Of a stretch of 64,000 bases of DNA, positions 1-12,696 are shown piece by piece. This DNA is from Citrobacter youngae ATCC 29220. GTDB taxonomy: Bacteria; Pseudomonadota; Gammaproteobacteria; Enterobacterales; Enterobacteriaceae. Position 1 is the stretch's first letter. Every line of letters starts with the position of its first letter. The notes beneath the pieces are model-generated. The model ran no database searches, was not told where the DNA came from, and worked only from the letters and a program-made list of their open reading frames with translations. Made by a program: the position numbers and the translations under genes. The DNA lies in NCBI RefSeq assembly GCF_000155975.1, contig NZ_GG730300.1, forward strand, positions 288,159 through 352,158, read 5' to 3'.

Positions 1-118
1 GGCGATTTATAAAGGATTGCGTAACTATTTCCAGGCGCACCCGATGCAAACCGGGCCGCAGGGCGCACCGGCGCAAACCGCCAGCGCCGTATCGCCTGGC
101 AACACGCTAACAAATTAA
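1..118 (+). CDS. amiB: AmiB C-terminal fragment (N-acetylmuramoyl-L-alanine amidase)
   Basis: Partial gene entering from the left edge. The open frame begins at base 2 and gives 38 residues (starting [10 protein letters not shown]) before a TAA at 116-118. The tail is rich in Ala, Pro, Gln and Thr, as expected for the end of the periplasmic septal amidase. Its position 9 bp upstream of mutL matches the amiB-mutL-miaA-hfq order of enteric bacteria. The catalytic zinc-binding region lies outside the window, so the name rests on synteny and the remembered C-terminus. Confidence 0.75.
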   Translation, partial: AIYKGLRNYFQAHPMQTGPQGAPAQTASAVSPGNTLTN

Positions 119-127
119 GGATTAGCC

Positions 128-1981
128 ATGCCGATTCAGGTTCTACCGCCACAGTTGGCGAACCAGATTGCCGCAGGCGAGGTGGTAGAACGGCCTGCGT
201 CAGTGGTGAAAGAGCTGGTGGAAAACAGCATCGATGCCGGCGCGACGCGTATTGATATTGATATCGAACGCGGCGGCGCGAAGCTTATCCGTATTCGTGA
301 CAACGGCTGCGGGATTAAAAAAGACGAGCTGGCGCTGGCGCTGGCGCGTCATGCCACCAGTAAAATTGCCTCGCTTGACGATCTCGAGGCCATCGTGAGC
401 CTCGGGTTTCGCGGCGAAGCGCTGGCCAGTATCAGCTCCGTTTCTCGTTTAACCCTGACGTCGCGCACGCAAGAGCAGCCTGAAGCCTGGCAAGCTTATG
501 CTGAAGGGCGCGACATGGATGTCACGGTTAAACCCGCCGCGCATCCGGTGGGTACCACGCTGGAGGTGTTGGATCTGTTCTACAACACCCCGGCGCGGCG
601 CAAGTTTATGCGCACCGAGAAAACCGAATTTAACCATATTGACGAGATCATCCGGCGCATTGCGCTGGCGCGCTTTGATGTGACGATTAATTTGTCGCAC
701 AACGGTAAAGTGGTGCGCCAGTACCGCGCGGTGGCCGCGGATGGGCAGAAAGAGCGCCGACTGGGCGCGATTTGCGGCACGTCGTTTCTGGAGCACGCGC
801 TGGCGATTGAATGGCAGCATGGCGACTTGACGCTGCGCGGCTGGGTGGCCGACCCTAACCATACGACGGCGGCGCTGGCGGAAATTCAGTACTGCTATGT
901 GAATGGCCGGATGATGCGCGACCGTCTGATCAACCATGCTATCCGCCAGGCCTGTGAAGATAAGCTGGGCGCCGATCAGCAGCCCGCATTTGTTTTGTAT
1001 CTGGAAATCGATCCGCATCAGGTAGATGTCAATGTGCATCCGGCCAAACATGAGGTCCGTTTCCATCAGTCGCGCCTGGTGCATGATTTTATCTACCAGG
1101 GCGTATTGAGCGTTCTGCAACAGCAGCTTGAAACGCCGCTGCCGTTGTCTGACGACGACGAGCCTGCCCCAAGGCACATCCCGGAAAACCGCATCGCAGC
1201 CGGGCGTAACCATTTTGCCGAGCCCGCTCCGGCGCGTGAAGCTGCTGCTCCTCGCTACTCAGCCCCTGCTGGCGGCACTGGGCGTCAGGCGGGGGCCAGC
1301 TGGCCTCATGCCCAGCCAGGGTATCAAAAGCAGCAGGGTGAAATTTATCAGCAACTGCTGCAAACGCCGGTTCTGCCGCCTAAAGCAACGGTATCTGAAA
1401 CGCCATCGGCCCCTCTGACCGGCAACAGTCAGGGTTTTGGTCGGGTGTTAACCATTGTCGGAGCGGACTGCGCATTACTCGAATGCGAGGGCCATATTCG
1501 GTTGCTGGCATTACCGGTGGCGGAACGTTGGTTACGTCAGGCGCAGTTAACGCCGGAGCAGGGAGCCGTTTGCGCCCAGCCGTTGCTGATCCCTTTACGT
1601 TTAAAAGTAACCGCCGATGAAAAGGCGGCGCTGCAAAAAGGGCAGAGCCAACTGGCCGAACTGGGCATTGAATTTCAACTGGATGCGCAGCATGTGACCA
1701 TTCGGGCGGTGCCTTTACCCTTACGCCAACAAAATTTACAAATCTTGATTCCTGAACTGATAGGCTACCTGGCGCAGCAGTCTGTATTCGAACCGGGCAA
1801 TATTGCACAGTGGATTGCGCGTAACCTGATTAGCGAGCATTCCCAGTGGAGCATGGCTCAGGCGATTACGCTGTTAGCGGATGTTGAGCGGCTTTGCCCA
1901 CAACTCGTGAAGGCGCCGCCGGGTGGTCTGTTACAACCTGTTGATTTACATTCGGTAATGAATGCCCTGAAACATGAGTGA
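128..1981 (+). CDS. mutL: DNA mismatch repair protein MutL
   Basis: 617 residues, the usual enterobacterial length. MutL is the GHKL ATPase that links MutS mismatch recognition to MutH nicking and UvrD unwinding. The ATP-binding motifs are plain: NSIDAGA near residue 33, DNGCGI near 58 and [10 protein letters not shown] near 93, followed by the [13 protein letters not shown] motif near 300. A Pro/Ala/Gln-rich linker (about 335-430) separates the ATPase from the C-terminal dimerisation domain. No endonuclease metal motif is expected in MutH-containing enterics. The stop overlaps the miaA start by 8 bp, indicating translational coupling. Confidence 0.97.
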   Translation: MPIQVLPPQLANQIAAGEVVERPASVVKELVENSIDAGATRIDIDIERGGAKLIRIRDNGCGIKKDELALALARHATSKIASLDDLEAIVSLGFRGEALASISSVSRLTLTSRTQEQPEAWQAYAEGRDMDVTVKPAAHPVGTTLEVLDLFYNTPARRKFMRTEKTEFNHIDEIIRRIALARFDVTINLSHNGKVVRQYRAVAADGQKERRLGAICGTSFLEHALAIEWQHGDLTLRGWVADPNHTTAALAEIQYCYVNGRMMRDRLINHAIRQACEDKLGADQQPAFVLYLEIDPHQVDVNVHPAKHEVRFHQSRLVHDFIYQGVLSVLQQQLETPLPLSDDDEPAPRHIPENRIAAGRNHFAEPAPAREAAAPRYSAPAGGTGRQAGASWPHAQPGYQKQQGEIYQQLLQTPVLPPKATVSETPSAPLTGNSQGFGRVLTIVGADCALLECEGHIRLLALPVAERWLRQAQLTPEQGAVCAQPLLIPLRLKVTADEKAALQKGQSQLAELGIEFQLDAQHVTIRAVPLPLRQQNLQILIPELIGYLAQQSVFEPGNIAQWIARNLISEHSQWSMAQAITLLADVERLCPQLVKAPPGGLLQPVDLHSVMNALKHE

Positions 1982-2924
1982 TACCCGTAAGGCGAGCCTG
2001 CCAAAGGCGATTTTTTTAATGGGGCCAACGGCCTCCGGTAAAACGGCATTAGCAATTGAGTTGCGTAAAGTTTTGCCTGTAGAGTTGATAAGCGTTGATT
2101 CCGCCCTTATTTACAAGGGGATGGATATCGGTACAGCCAAGCCGGATGCTGAAGAGTTACAGGCCGCGCCGCACCGATTGCTGGATATTCGCGATCCGTC
2201 GCAGGCTTACTCTGCTGCGGATTTTCGCCGCGATGCGTTAGCCGAGATGGCCGATATCACCGCCGCGGGGCGTATCCCGCTGCTGGTCGGCGGTACAATG
2301 TTATATTTCAAAGCCTTGCTTGAAGGTCTGTCGCCGTTACCGTCGGCGGATCCGGACGTCAGGGCCAGAATTGAGCAGCAGGCGGCAGAGCGCGGGTGGG
2401 ACGCGTTACACCGACAGCTTCAGGAGATAGATCCCGTGGCTGCCGCGCGTATTCATCCAAATGATCCGCAAAGACTTTCCCGGGCACTGGAAGTTTTTTT
2501 CATTTCGGGTAAAACTTTAACGGAGCTGACGCAAACGTCAGGAGATGCTTTGCCGTATGAGGTGCATCAGTTTGCAATCGCCCCGGCGAGCCGTGAACTG
2601 CTCCATCAGCGAATTGAGCAGCGTTTTCATCAGATGTTAGCTTCAGGTTTTGAAGCAGAAGTCCGGGCGCTCTTTGCCCGTGGAGATTTGCATACGGATT
2701 TGCCTTCCATTCGTTGTGTCGGATACCGCCAGATGTGGTCATACATTGAAGGCGAAATTTCATACGATGAAATGGTTTATAGAGGTGTTTGCGCCACGAG
2801 GCAGTTGGCGAAGCGGCAGGTAACCTGGTTGCGTGGTTGGGAAGGGGTGCACTGGCTTGACAGTGAAAAGCCTGACCAGGCGCGAAACGAAGTATTACAG
2901 GTTGTTGGTGCTATCGCGAACTGA
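1974..2924 (+). CDS. miaA: tRNA dimethylallyltransferase MiaA
   Basis: 316 residues. Transfers the dimethylallyl group of DMAPP to N6 of A37 in tRNAs reading UNN codons, the first step to ms2i6A. The P-loop GPTASGKT is at about residues 17-24, followed by the [16 protein letters not shown] substrate loop and the RCVGYRQMW motif near 245. Start chosen at [11 protein letters not shown], which overlaps the mutL end. In enterics the distal part of this gene carries hfq promoters; I did not resolve them here. Confidence 0.97.
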   Translation: MSDTRKASLPKAIFLMGPTASGKTALAIELRKVLPVELISVDSALIYKGMDIGTAKPDAEELQAAPHRLLDIRDPSQAYSAADFRRDALAEMADITAAGRIPLLVGGTMLYFKALLEGLSPLPSADPDVRARIEQQAAERGWDALHRQLQEIDPVAAARIHPNDPQRLSRALEVFFISGKTLTELTQTSGDALPYEVHQFAIAPASRELLHQRIEQRFHQMLASGFEAEVRALFARGDLHTDLPSIRCVGYRQMWSYIEGEISYDEMVYRGVCATRQLAKRQVTWLRGWEGVHWLDSEKPDQARNEVLQVVGAIAN

Positions 2925-2996
2925 ATGTGTACAATTGAAACGTATCGTGCGCAATTTTTCAGAATCGAAAGGTTCAAAGTACAAATAAGCATATAA

Positions 2997-3317
<321 letters not shown>

Positions 3318-3337
3318 GGTTGATAGCTGTTTTACAT

Positions 3338-3367
3338 ACGGGGAGCCAGCGAACCTGCGTTCCCCGT
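3338..3367 (+). other. Hairpin between hfq and hflX
   Basis: Inverted repeat ACGGGGA (3338-3344) with TCCCCGT (3361-3367), loop 16 nt, in the 74-bp hfq-hflX gap. There is no T-run, so it is not a standard intrinsic terminator; it may stabilise the hfq mRNA end or attenuate read-through into hflX. Confidence 0.4.
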
Positions 3368-3391
3368 TGATACATATTGAGGGGTTGACGC

Positions 3392-4672
3392 TTGTTTGAC
3401 CGTTATGATGCCGGTGAGCAGGCGGTACTGGTACACATCTATTTTTCGCAAGACAAAGATATGGAAGACCTCCAGGAGTTTGAATCTCTGGTTTCTTCCG
3501 CCGGTGTCGAAGCAATGCAGGTGATTACCGGGAGCCGTAAAGCACCGCACCCGAAGTATTTTGTTGGTGAAGGCAAGGCAATCGAAATTGCCGAAGCCGT
3601 AAAAGCGACTGGCGCTGCGGTGGTGATTTTTGATCATGCTCTAAGCCCCGCCCAGGAACGTAACCTGGAACAGTTGTGCCAGTGTCTTGTAATCGACAGG
3701 ACCGGTCTTATTTTAGATATTTTTGCCCAGCGAGCGCGAACCCATGAGGGTAAGTTGCAGGTTGAGCTGGCGCAGTTGCGCCATATGGCTACGCGTCTGG
3801 TCCGTGGCTGGACCCACCTTGAAAGGCAAAAGGGCGGGATTGGTTTGCGCGGTCCGGGTGAAACCCAGCTCGAAACCGACCGTCGTTTGCTGCGTAATCG
3901 CATTTTGCAGATACAGTCGCGCCTGGAAAAAGTTGAAAAGCAACGTGAGCAGGGGCGACAGTCGCGTAAGAAAGCGGATGTCCCGACCGTATCACTGGTG
4001 GGATATACCAACGCCGGAAAATCCACCCTGTTCAACCAGATCACCGAAGCCCGGGTTTACGCTGCGGATCAGCTGTTTGCGACCCTGGACCCGACGCTGC
4101 GCCGGATCGACGTAGCGGATGTCGGTGAAACCGTGCTGGCGGATACCGTAGGGTTTATCCGTCACTTACCGCACGACCTGGTGGCGGCGTTTAAAGCTAC
4201 TTTGCAGGAAACACGTCAGGCGACATTGCTGCTGCACGTTATTGATGCTGCAGATTTTCGTGTGCAAGAAAACATCGAGGCCGTCGATACGGTGCTTGAA
4301 GAGATCGATGCGCATGAGATCCCGACCCTGCTGGTGATGAATAAAATCGATATGCTGGATGATTTTGAACCGCGTATCGACAGAGATGAAGAGAATAAGC
4401 CCATTCGCGTTTGGGTCTCAGCGCAAACGGGAATAGGTATACCACAGCTTTTTCAGGCTTTGACTGAACGGCTTTCCGGTGAGGTGGCGCAGCATACGTT
4501 GCGTTTGCCGCCGCAGGAAGGACGTCTGAGAAGCCGTTTTTATCAACTTCAGGCAATAGAAAAAGAGTGGATGGAGGATGACGGCAGCGTAGGTCTGCAG
4601 GTTCGTATGCCGATCGTAGACTGGCGTCGCCTCTGTAAACAAGAACCGGCACTGGAAGACTATGTTGTCTGA
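3392..4672 (+). CDS. hflX: Ribosome-rescue GTPase HflX
   Basis: 426 residues. HflX is an Obg-like GTPase that binds 50S subunits and splits stalled, for example heat-stressed, ribosomes. An N-terminal HflX domain (about 1-195) contains the GLRGPGETQLETDRR motif near 149-163. The G domain follows: GYTNAGKST (G1, about 204), DTVGFI (G3) and NKIDM (G4). The start is the rare codon TTG at 3392 (MFDRYDAGEQAV), preceded by GAGGGG; this is the start I remember for E. coli and no upstream in-frame alternative looks better. No frameshift seen. Confidence 0.96.
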   Translation: MFDRYDAGEQAVLVHIYFSQDKDMEDLQEFESLVSSAGVEAMQVITGSRKAPHPKYFVGEGKAIEIAEAVKATGAAVVIFDHALSPAQERNLEQLCQCLVIDRTGLILDIFAQRARTHEGKLQVELAQLRHMATRLVRGWTHLERQKGGIGLRGPGETQLETDRRLLRNRILQIQSRLEKVEKQREQGRQSRKKADVPTVSLVGYTNAGKSTLFNQITEARVYAADQLFATLDPTLRRIDVADVGETVLADTVGFIRHLPHDLVAAFKATLQETRQATLLLHVIDAADFRVQENIEAVDTVLEEIDAHEIPTLLVMNKIDMLDDFEPRIDRDEENKPIRVWVSAQTGIGIPQLFQALTERLSGEVAQHTLRLPPQEGRLRSRFYQLQAIEKEWMEDDGSVGLQVRMPIVDWRRLCKQEPALEDYVV

Positions 4673-4792
4673 TCTGACGGATATGGCCTGAGGATTTTTT
4701 CGCCTCTATACCTTGTGGATTTTGCGTAGCCAACGCATCGGCAGCGCAAAAGACGCAGGAATAGCATCGCATAACAAATATGGAGCACAAAC

Positions 4793-6046
4793 ATGGCGTG
4801 GAATCAGCCCGGTAATAACGGACAAGACCGCGACCCGTGGGGAAGCAGCAAACCTGGCGGCAACCCTGAGGGAAATGGAAACAAAGGTGGTCGCGATCAG
4901 GGGCCTCCCGATCTGGATGATATCTTCCGCAAACTGAGTAAAAAGCTCGGTGGTCTGGGCGGCGGTAAAGGTACTGGTTCTGGCGGCGGTAGTTCATCGC
5001 AGGGCCCGCGTCCGCAACTGGGCGGTCGGGTCTTTACTATCGCAGCGGCCGCTATCGTCATTATCTGGGCGGCCAGCGGTTTCTACACCATTAAAGAAGC
5101 GGAACGCGGCGTGGTGACACGCTTCGGTAAATTCAGCCACTTGGTTGAGCCGGGTCTGAACTGGAAACCGACTTTTGTTGACGAAGTGATTCCGGTGAAC
5201 GTTGAGTCAGTACGTGAACTGGCGGCTTCTGGCGTCATGTTGACCTCTGACGAAAACGTCGTGCGCGTTGAAATGAACGTGCAGTACCGCGTGACCGATC
5301 CAGAAAAATACCTGTTTAGCGTCACCAGCGCGGATGACAGCCTGCGTCAGGCAACCGACAGCGCTCTGCGTGGCGTTATCGGGAAATACACGATGGACCG
5401 TATTCTGACCGAAGGACGTACCGTTATTCGTAGCGATACCCAGCGTGAACTGGAAGAAACGATCCGTCCGTACAACATGGGTATCACCCTGCTGGACGTC
5501 AACTTCCAGGCAGCACGTCCGCCGGAAGAAGTAAAAGCCGCGTTTGACGATGCGATTGCCGCGCGTGAAAACGAGCAGCAGTACATCCGTGAAGCAGAAG
5601 CGTACACCAACGAAGTGCAGCCGCGTGCTAACGGTCAGGCACAGCGTATTCTGGAAGAGGCGCGTGCGTATAAGACCCAGACCATCCTGGAAGCTCAGGG
5701 TGAGGTGGCGCGCTTCGCGAAAATTCTGCCGGAATATAAAGCCGCCCCGCAAATTACTCGCGAGCGTCTGTATATCGAAACCATGGAAAAAGTGCTGAGT
5801 CATACTCGCAAAGTCCTGGTTAACGATAAGGGCGGAAATCTGATGGTTCTGCCGCTGGATCAAATGCTGAAAGGCGGTAGTGCGCCAGCAGCCAAGAGCG
5901 ACAGCAGTTCAAACCTGCTGCGTCTGCCGCCAGCGACGACGTCCAGCACTGGAGCAAGCAACACCTCGTCCACCAGTCAGGGCGATATTATGGACCAACG
6001 CCGCGCCAACGCGCAGCGTAACGACTACCAGCGTCAGGGGGAATAA
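4793..6046 (+). CDS. hflK: FtsH modulator HflK (SPFH/band-7)
   Basis: 417 residues. With HflC it forms the large periplasmic vault around the FtsH protease and tunes degradation of membrane and cytosolic targets such as lambda CII. The N-terminus (1-80) is a Gly/Asn/Asp-rich cytoplasmic tail, then a single transmembrane helix (about 81-98, FTIAAAAIVIIWAASGF), then the SPFH domain and a long charged coiled coil (about 230-320). The C-terminus is Ser/Thr/Gln-rich. hflC starts 2 bp after the stop. Confidence 0.97.
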   Translation: MAWNQPGNNGQDRDPWGSSKPGGNPEGNGNKGGRDQGPPDLDDIFRKLSKKLGGLGGGKGTGSGGGSSSQGPRPQLGGRVFTIAAAAIVIIWAASGFYTIKEAERGVVTRFGKFSHLVEPGLNWKPTFVDEVIPVNVESVRELAASGVMLTSDENVVRVEMNVQYRVTDPEKYLFSVTSADDSLRQATDSALRGVIGKYTMDRILTEGRTVIRSDTQRELEETIRPYNMGITLLDVNFQAARPPEEVKAAFDDAIAARENEQQYIREAEAYTNEVQPRANGQAQRILEEARAYKTQTILEAQGEVARFAKILPEYKAAPQITRERLYIETMEKVLSHTRKVLVNDKGGNLMVLPLDQMLKGGSAPAAKSDSSSNLLRLPPATTSSTGASNTSSTSQGDIMDQRRANAQRNDYQRQGE

Positions 6047-6048
6047 CG

Positions 6049-7053
6049 ATGCGTAAGTCAGTTATTGCGATTATCATCATCGTTCTGGTAGTTCTGTTCA
6101 TGTCTGTCTTTGTGGTCAAAGAAGGCGAGCGCGGTATTACGCTGCGCTTTGGTAAAGTTCTGCGTGACGATGACAACAAGCCGTTGGTTTATGCGCCGGG
6201 CCTGCACTTCAAGATTCCGTTTATTGAATCCGTGAAAATGCTGGATGCGCGTATCCAAACCATGGACAACCAGGCCGATCGCTTTGTCACCAAAGAGAAG
6301 AAAGACCTGATCGTTGACTCCTATATTAAGTGGCGCATCAGCGACTTTAGCCGTTACTACCTGGCAACGGGCGGTGGCGATGTTTCTCAGGCGGAAGTGC
6401 TGCTGAAACGTAAGTTCTCTGACCGTCTGCGTTCTGAAATTGGTCGTCTGGACGTGAAAGACATCGTTACCGATTCCCGCGGTCGTCTGACCCTGGAAGT
6501 CCGTGATGCGCTGAACTCCGGTTCTGCTGGCACGGAAGATGAAGTGGCGACGCCAGCGGCGGATAGCGCGATTGCCGAAGCGGCTGAACGTGTTCAGGCT
6601 GAAACGAACGGTAAAGTACCGGTTATCAACCCGAACAGTATGGCGGCATTGGGCATCGAAGTGGTCGATGTGCGTATCAAGCAAATCAACCTGCCTGCTG
6701 AAGTGTCCGAGGCTATCTACAACCGTATGCGCGCAGAGCGTGAAGCGGTAGCGCGTCGCCATCGTTCACAAGGTCAGGAAGAAGCGGAAAAACTGCGTGC
6801 AACGGCGGATTATGAAGTGACGAAAACGCTGGCAGAAGCTGAACGTCAGGGCCGCATCATGCGCGGTGAAGGCGATGCGGAAGCGGCAAAACTGTTTGCC
6901 GACGCGTTCAGCCAGGATCCTGACTTCTACGCCTTCATCCGTAGCCTGCGCGCTTACGAGAAGAGCTTCGAAGGTAACCAGGACGTGATGGTCATGAGCC
7001 CGGACAGCGATTTCTTCCGCTACATGAAGACACCGAATACCGCGACACGCTAA
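6049..7053 (+). CDS. hflC: FtsH modulator HflC (SPFH/band-7)
   Basis: 334 residues. Partner of HflK in the KC complex. An N-terminal signal-anchor helix (about 4-21, SVIAIIIIVLVVLFMSVFV) is followed by the SPFH domain (ERGITLRFGKV near 28) and an Ala/Glu-rich coiled coil (about 215-285). The gene is translationally coupled to hflK (2-bp gap) and is followed by a strong hairpin terminator at 7080-7120. Confidence 0.97.
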   Translation: MRKSVIAIIIIVLVVLFMSVFVVKEGERGITLRFGKVLRDDDNKPLVYAPGLHFKIPFIESVKMLDARIQTMDNQADRFVTKEKKDLIVDSYIKWRISDFSRYYLATGGGDVSQAEVLLKRKFSDRLRSEIGRLDVKDIVTDSRGRLTLEVRDALNSGSAGTEDEVATPAADSAIAEAAERVQAETNGKVPVINPNSMAALGIEVVDVRIKQINLPAEVSEAIYNRMRAEREAVARRHRSQGQEEAEKLRATADYEVTKTLAEAERQGRIMRGEGDAEAAKLFADAFSQDPDFYAFIRSLRAYEKSFEGNQDVMVMSPDSDFFRYMKTPNTATR

Positions 7054-7079
7054 AATAGTTTCAGCGGTTTTAAACCAGC

Positions 7080-7120
7080 AAAACCACCGGCGTCCCCAGG
7101 GATGCGGTGGTTTTCTTTTT
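7080..7120 (+). terminator. Intrinsic terminator after hflC
   Basis: Perfect 9-bp stem AAAACCACC (7080-7088) with GGTGGTTTT (7106-7114), continuing into TTTTCTTTTT. It lies 27 bp after the hflC stop and ends 16 bp before yjeT, so yjeT probably depends on read-through or its own promoter. Confidence 0.85.
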
Positions 7121-7135
7121 ATATAAGGGCGATGA

Positions 7136-7333
7136 ATGAATTCAACAATCTTACTGGCGCTCGCGCTGGTTTTGGTGCTGGAAGGCCTGGGTCCGATGCT
7201 TTATCCCGGCGCGTGGAAAAAAATGATCTCCGCGATGGCGCAACTTCCCGAAAATACTTTGCGTCGTTTTGGTGGAGGTCTTGTGGTTGCGGGCGTTGTG
7301 GTCTACTACATGTTGAGGAAAACGATTGGCTGA
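7136..7333 (+). CDS. yjeT: Small inner-membrane protein YjeT (DUF2065)
   Basis: 65 residues with two hydrophobic segments (about 4-22 and 46-62) joined by a basic loop, WKKMISAMAQLPENTLRRFGGG. Matches the DUF2065 family, always found between hflC and purA in enterics. Function is not established; by position it may act with FtsH/HflKC, but nothing in the sequence proves it. Confidence 0.93.
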   Translation: MNSTILLALALVLVLEGLGPMLYPGAWKKMISAMAQLPENTLRRFGGGLVVAGVVVYYMLRKTIG

Positions 7334-7413
7334 TCAATAAGTAGCCTAATTTGCGGATTTTAGCATGCAAAAAGTGCTGTATATCTGAAAAAGCGGTGGT
7401 AGAATCCATTTTT

Positions 7414-7429
7414 AAGCAAACGGTGATTT
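7414..7429 (+). promoter_or_regulatory. PurR-box-like operator upstream of purA
   Basis: AAGCAAACGGTGATTT lies just upstream of the purA start and matches the remembered PurR box ANGCAANCGNTTNCNT except at two of the conserved positions. PurR repression of purA is known in E. coli; assignment of this particular site is inference. Confidence 0.5.
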
Positions 7430-7432
7430 TGA

Positions 7433-8734
<1,302 letters not shown>

Positions 8735-8950
8735 TTCTGGTTATGGCGTAGCGTCGAATGGCGCTGCGCTTGCATTATCTTAAGCTGGCTGAGGTGCTTT
8801 GCATCATCATCCGGCTTAAAATCACGTAAGTTCCTCGCTTTTTTCCTTCCCGAACTGAAATAAATTAGCGACCTGGCTGGTGGCTGGTTTATCATCAATA
8901 TAATTAATACCACCAGGTTTATCCGTTTTATCCCTTTTCCTGAGGTTGAT

Positions 8951-9376
8951 GTGCAGTTAACAAGTTTCACCGATTACGGATTACGTGCGCTAATCTACAT
9001 GGCGTCACTTCCCGAAGGACGTATGACCAGCATTTCTGAGGTGACAGAAGTCTACGGCGTGTCCCGTAATCATATGGTCAAAATAATCAATCAACTTAGC
9101 CGGGCGGGCTTCGTTACTGCTATTCGAGGAAAAAATGGCGGTATCCGCCTGGGTAAACCCGCTAAGGCTATTGGTATTGGTGATGTGGTTCGCGAGCTGG
9201 AACCCTTATCGTTGGTCAACTGTAGCAGCGAGTTCTGCCACATAACCCCGGCCTGTCGACTCAAACAGGCGCTTTCTAAAGCAGTGCAAAGTTTTCTCAC
9301 GGAACTGGACAACTACACACTTGCTGATTTGGTTGAAGAGAATCAACCGCTTTATAAATTATTGCTGGTGGAGTGA
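8951..9376 (+). CDS. nsrR: Nitric-oxide-sensing repressor NsrR (Rrf2 family)
   Basis: 141 residues with a GTG start at 8951, seven bases after a GAGG. An N-terminal winged helix ([25 protein letters not shown]) binds DNA and the cluster ligands Cys91, Cys96 and Cys102 are present in [14 protein letters not shown] nitrosylates the Fe-S cluster and lifts repression of detoxification genes. It is upstream of rnr as in E. coli. A matching operator is found within this window upstream of ytfE (36348-36370). Confidence 0.96.
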   Translation: MQLTSFTDYGLRALIYMASLPEGRMTSISEVTEVYGVSRNHMVKIINQLSRAGFVTAIRGKNGGIRLGKPAKAIGIGDVVRELEPLSLVNCSSEFCHITPACRLKQALSKAVQSFLTELDNYTLADLVEENQPLYKLLLVE

Positions 9377-9414
9377 CGAAAATCTTCATCAGAGCTGACA
9401 ATGGAGGAACCTCA

Positions 9415-11877
9415 ATGTCACAAGATCCTTTCCAGGAACGCGAAGCAGAAAAATACGCGAATCCTATCCCGAGCCGGGAATTTATCCTCGAACACTTAAC
9501 TAAACGTGAAAAACCGGCCAACCGCGATGAGCTGGCCGCCGAACTCAATATCGAAGGTGAAGAGCAGCAAGAAGCGCTGCGTCGTCGCCTGCGCGCGATG
9601 GAGCGTGACGGGCAACTGGTCTTCACTCGCCGCCAGTGCTACGCGCTGCCGGAACGTCTCGACCTGCTGAAAGGTACCGTTATTGGCCACCGTGATGGCT
9701 ACGGCTTTCTGCGCGTTGAAGGCCGCAAAGATGACCTGTACCTGTCCAGCGAGCAGATGAAAACCTGCATTCATGGCGATCAGGTGCTGGCGCAGCCGCT
9801 GGGCGCGGACCGCAAAGGCCGCCGCGAAGCGCGTATTGTGCGGGTACTGGTGCCGAAAACCAGCCAGATTGTCGGGCGCTACTTCACCGACGCTGGCGTC
9901 GGGTTTGTGGTCCCGGACGATAGCCGCCTGAGCTTTGATATCCTTATCCCGCCGGAAGAGGTGATGGGCGCTCGTATGGGCTTTGTGGTCGTGGTTGAGC
10001 TGACCCAGCGCCCGACTCGTCGCACCAAGGCGGTGGGTAAAATTGTTGAAGTCCTGGGCGACAACATGGGGACCAGCATGGCCGTTGATATGGCCCTGCG
10101 TACCCATGAAATCCCGTATATCTGGCCGCAGGCGGTCGAAAAACAGGTTGCCGGACTGAAAGAAGAAGTGCCGGAAGAGGCGAAAGTTGGGCGTGTCGAT
10201 CTTCGCGATCTCCCGCTGGTCACTATTGATGGCGAAGATGCGCGTGACTTCGACGATGCGGTTTACTGTGAGAAGAAACGCGGCGGCGGCTGGCGGTTAT
10301 GGGTGGCGATTGCTGACGTAAGCTATTACGTTCGCCCGCCGACTCCGCTGGATCAGGAAGCGCGCAGTCGTGGTACGTCTGTCTACTTCCCATCGCAGGT
10401 TGTCCCGATGCTGCCGGAAGTGCTGTCTAACGGTTTATGTTCGCTTAATCCGCAGGTGGACAGGCTGTGTATGGTGTGCGAAATGACCATTTCGTCGAAA
10501 GGTCGGTTAACCGGCTTTAAATTCTACGAAGCGGTAATGAGCTCCCATGCGCGTCTGACCTACACCAAGGTCTGGCATATGCTGCAGGGCGATCAGGAAC
10601 TGCGCGAGCAGTACGCGCCGTTAGTGAAACACATTGAAGAGCTGCACAATCTCTACAAAGTGCTGGATAAAGCCCGTGAAGAACGCGGCGGTATCTCGTT
10701 TGAGAGTGAAGAGGCGAAGTTTATCTTCAATGCTGAACGCCGTATTGAACGTATTGAGCAGACCCAGCGTAACGACGCGCACAAACTGATCGAAGAGTGC
10801 ATGATCATGGCGAACATCTCCGCGGCGCGATTCGTTGAGAAAGCCAAAGAGCCAGCGCTGTTCCGTATTCACGATAAGCCGACGACCGAAGCCATTACCT
10901 CGTTTCGTTCCGTACTGGCGGAACTGGGTCTGGAGTTGCCGGGCGGCAATAAACCCGAGCCGCGCGATTACGCGGAGCTGCTGGAGTCGATTGCCGATCG
11001 TCCTGACGCGGAAATGCTGCAAACTATGCTGTTGCGCTCGATGAAGCAGGCGATTTACGATCCGGAAAACCGGGGTCACTTTGGTCTGGCGCTGCAATCT
11101 TATGCGCACTTTACCTCGCCGATTCGTCGTTACCCGGATCTCTCTTTGCACCGTGCAATTAAGTATTTGCTGGCGCAGGAGCAGGGCCATAAAGGCAACA
11201 CCACAGAAACGGGCGGCTACCATTATTCAATGGAAGAGATGCTGCAACTGGGCCAGCACTGTTCGATGGCCGAGCGCCGGGCTGACGAAGCCACGCGCGA
11301 CGTTTCTGACTGGCTGAAGTGTGACTTCATGCTGGATCAGGTGGGCAACGTCTTTAAAGGCGTGATTGCCAGCGTGACCGGATTTGGCTTCTTTGTTCGT
11401 CTTGATGAACTGTTTATCGACGGTCTGGTGCATGTCTCCTCACTGGATAACGATTACTATCGCTTTGACCAGGTTGGGCAGCGCCTGACGGGTGAATCAA
11501 GCGGTCAGATGTATCGCCTGGGCGATCGCGTGGAAGTTCGCGTGGAAGCGGTCAACATGGACGAGCGTAAAATCGATTTCAGTTTGATCTCCAGCGAACG
11601 CGCGCCGCGCAATGAGGGTAAAACCGCGCGCGAAAAAGCTAAAAAAGGCGATGCAGGTAAAAATACCGGTAAACGTCGTCAAATGGGCAAAAAGGTGAAT
11701 TTCGAGCCGGACAGCGCTTTCCGCGGCGAGAAGAAAGGCAGAGCCAAACCTCAGGCGGATAAAAAAACGGTTGAGAAGAAAGGCGATAAAAAAGCGAAAA
11801 AGCCATCGGCAAAAACGCTTAAAATCGCTGCCGCCACCAAAGCCAAACGCGCGGCGAAAAAGAAAGTCGCGCCATAA
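9415..11877 (+). CDS. rnr: Exoribonuclease RNase R
   Basis: 820 residues from [19 protein letters not shown] at 9403-9407 supports this ATG over the in-frame upstream ATG at 9373, which overlaps nsrR. A processive 3'-5' exonuclease able to degrade structured RNA. Order: N-terminal helix-turn-helix, cold-shock domains (about 80-215), RNB catalytic domain (about 260-590) with active-site motif [12 protein letters not shown] near 278, S1 domain (about 645-725), then a Lys/Ala-rich tail of about 90 residues. That tail is the region recognised by SmpB-tmRNA and Lon in E. coli. Confidence 0.97.
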   Translation: MSQDPFQEREAEKYANPIPSREFILEHLTKREKPANRDELAAELNIEGEEQQEALRRRLRAMERDGQLVFTRRQCYALPERLDLLKGTVIGHRDGYGFLRVEGRKDDLYLSSEQMKTCIHGDQVLAQPLGADRKGRREARIVRVLVPKTSQIVGRYFTDAGVGFVVPDDSRLSFDILIPPEEVMGARMGFVVVVELTQRPTRRTKAVGKIVEVLGDNMGTSMAVDMALRTHEIPYIWPQAVEKQVAGLKEEVPEEAKVGRVDLRDLPLVTIDGEDARDFDDAVYCEKKRGGGWRLWVAIADVSYYVRPPTPLDQEARSRGTSVYFPSQVVPMLPEVLSNGLCSLNPQVDRLCMVCEMTISSKGRLTGFKFYEAVMSSHARLTYTKVWHMLQGDQELREQYAPLVKHIEELHNLYKVLDKAREERGGISFESEEAKFIFNAERRIERIEQTQRNDAHKLIEECMIMANISAARFVEKAKEPALFRIHDKPTTEAITSFRSVLAELGLELPGGNKPEPRDYAELLESIADRPDAEMLQTMLLRSMKQAIYDPENRGHFGLALQSYAHFTSPIRRYPDLSLHRAIKYLLAQEQGHKGNTTETGGYHYSMEEMLQLGQHCSMAERRADEATRDVSDWLKCDFMLDQVGNVFKGVIASVTGFGFFVRLDELFIDGLVHVSSLDNDYYRFDQVGQRLTGESSGQMYRLGDRVEVRVEAVNMDERKIDFSLISSERAPRNEGKTAREKAKKGDAGKNTGKRRQMGKKVNFEPDSAFRGEKKGRAKPQADKKTVEKKGDKKAKKPSAKTLKIAAATKAKRAAKKKVAP

Positions 11878-11949
11878 CAGCCATAAACTGTAAGTCGGGC
11901 AACGATCGTGTTGCCCGGCGTTACGCATAAACTATTAACGAGTACATTC

Positions 11950-12681
11950 ATGAGTGAAATGATTTACGGCATCCACGCGGTGCAGGCTCTGCTGGAACGT
12001 GCGCCTGAGCGCTTCCAGGACGTCTTTATTCTCAAAGGTCGTGAAGATAAACGCCTGCTGCCGCTGATCCATGCACTGGAAGCGCAGGGCGTTGTCATTC
12101 AACTGGCTAACCGCCAGTTCCTGGATGAGAAAAGTGAGGGTGCGGTACATCAGGGGATTATTGCGCGCGTGAAACCGGGTCGTCAGTATCAGGAGAACGA
12201 CCTGCCGGATCTGATTGCCGCGCTCGATCAGCCGTTCTTTTTGATCCTTGATGGCGTCACCGATCCGCATAACCTGGGCGCATGCTTGCGCAGCGCGGAT
12301 GCAGCCGGTGTACATGCGGTTATTGTACCGAAGGATCGCTCTGCGCAACTGAATGCGACGGCGAAAAAAGTGGCCTGTGGCGCGGCAGAAAGCGTGCCGC
12401 TGATCCGCGTGACTAACCTGGCGCGTACAATGCGTATGCTGCAGGAAGAGAACATCTGGATCGTCGGAACCGCTGGCGAAGCCGACCATACACTCTACCA
12501 GAGCAAAATGACCGGGCGTCTGGCGCTGGTGATGGGGGCAGAAGGCGAAGGTATGCGCCGTCTGACTCGTGAGCATTGCGATGAACTGATCGGTATCCCG
12601 ATGGCGGGGAGCGTTTCATCGCTAAACGTTTCAGTCGCGACGGGCATCTGCCTGTTCGAAGCTGTTCGTCAGCGCGGATAA
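11950..12681 (+). CDS. rlmB: 23S rRNA 2'-O-methyltransferase RlmB (G2251)
   Basis: 243 residues, starting [15 protein letters not shown] at 11950. A SpoU/SPOUT methyltransferase that uses SAM to methylate the ribose of G2251 in the 23S P-loop. A small substrate-binding domain (1-75) precedes the trefoil-knot domain with motifs [16 protein letters not shown] (about 108), MGAEGEGM (about 198) and [17 protein letters not shown] (about 217). Sits 72 bp after rnr and is followed by a strong terminator. Confidence 0.96.
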   Translation: MSEMIYGIHAVQALLERAPERFQDVFILKGREDKRLLPLIHALEAQGVVIQLANRQFLDEKSEGAVHQGIIARVKPGRQYQENDLPDLIAALDQPFFLILDGVTDPHNLGACLRSADAAGVHAVIVPKDRSAQLNATAKKVACGAAESVPLIRVTNLARTMRMLQEENIWIVGTAGEADHTLYQSKMTGRLALVMGAEGEGMRRLTREHCDELIGIPMAGSVSSLNVSVATGICLFEAVRQRG

Positions 12682-12696
12682 ATTTAATTTTCAGAC

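Noticed and set aside
449-1213. 254-codon minus-strand frame inside mutL
   Set aside because: Long antisense frame caused by GC-rich codon usage; Arg/His-rich with no family features.
3338-3367. Hairpin after hfq considered as a riboswitch or terminator
   Set aside because: Too small for a riboswitch and it lacks a T-run; listed only as a hairpin.
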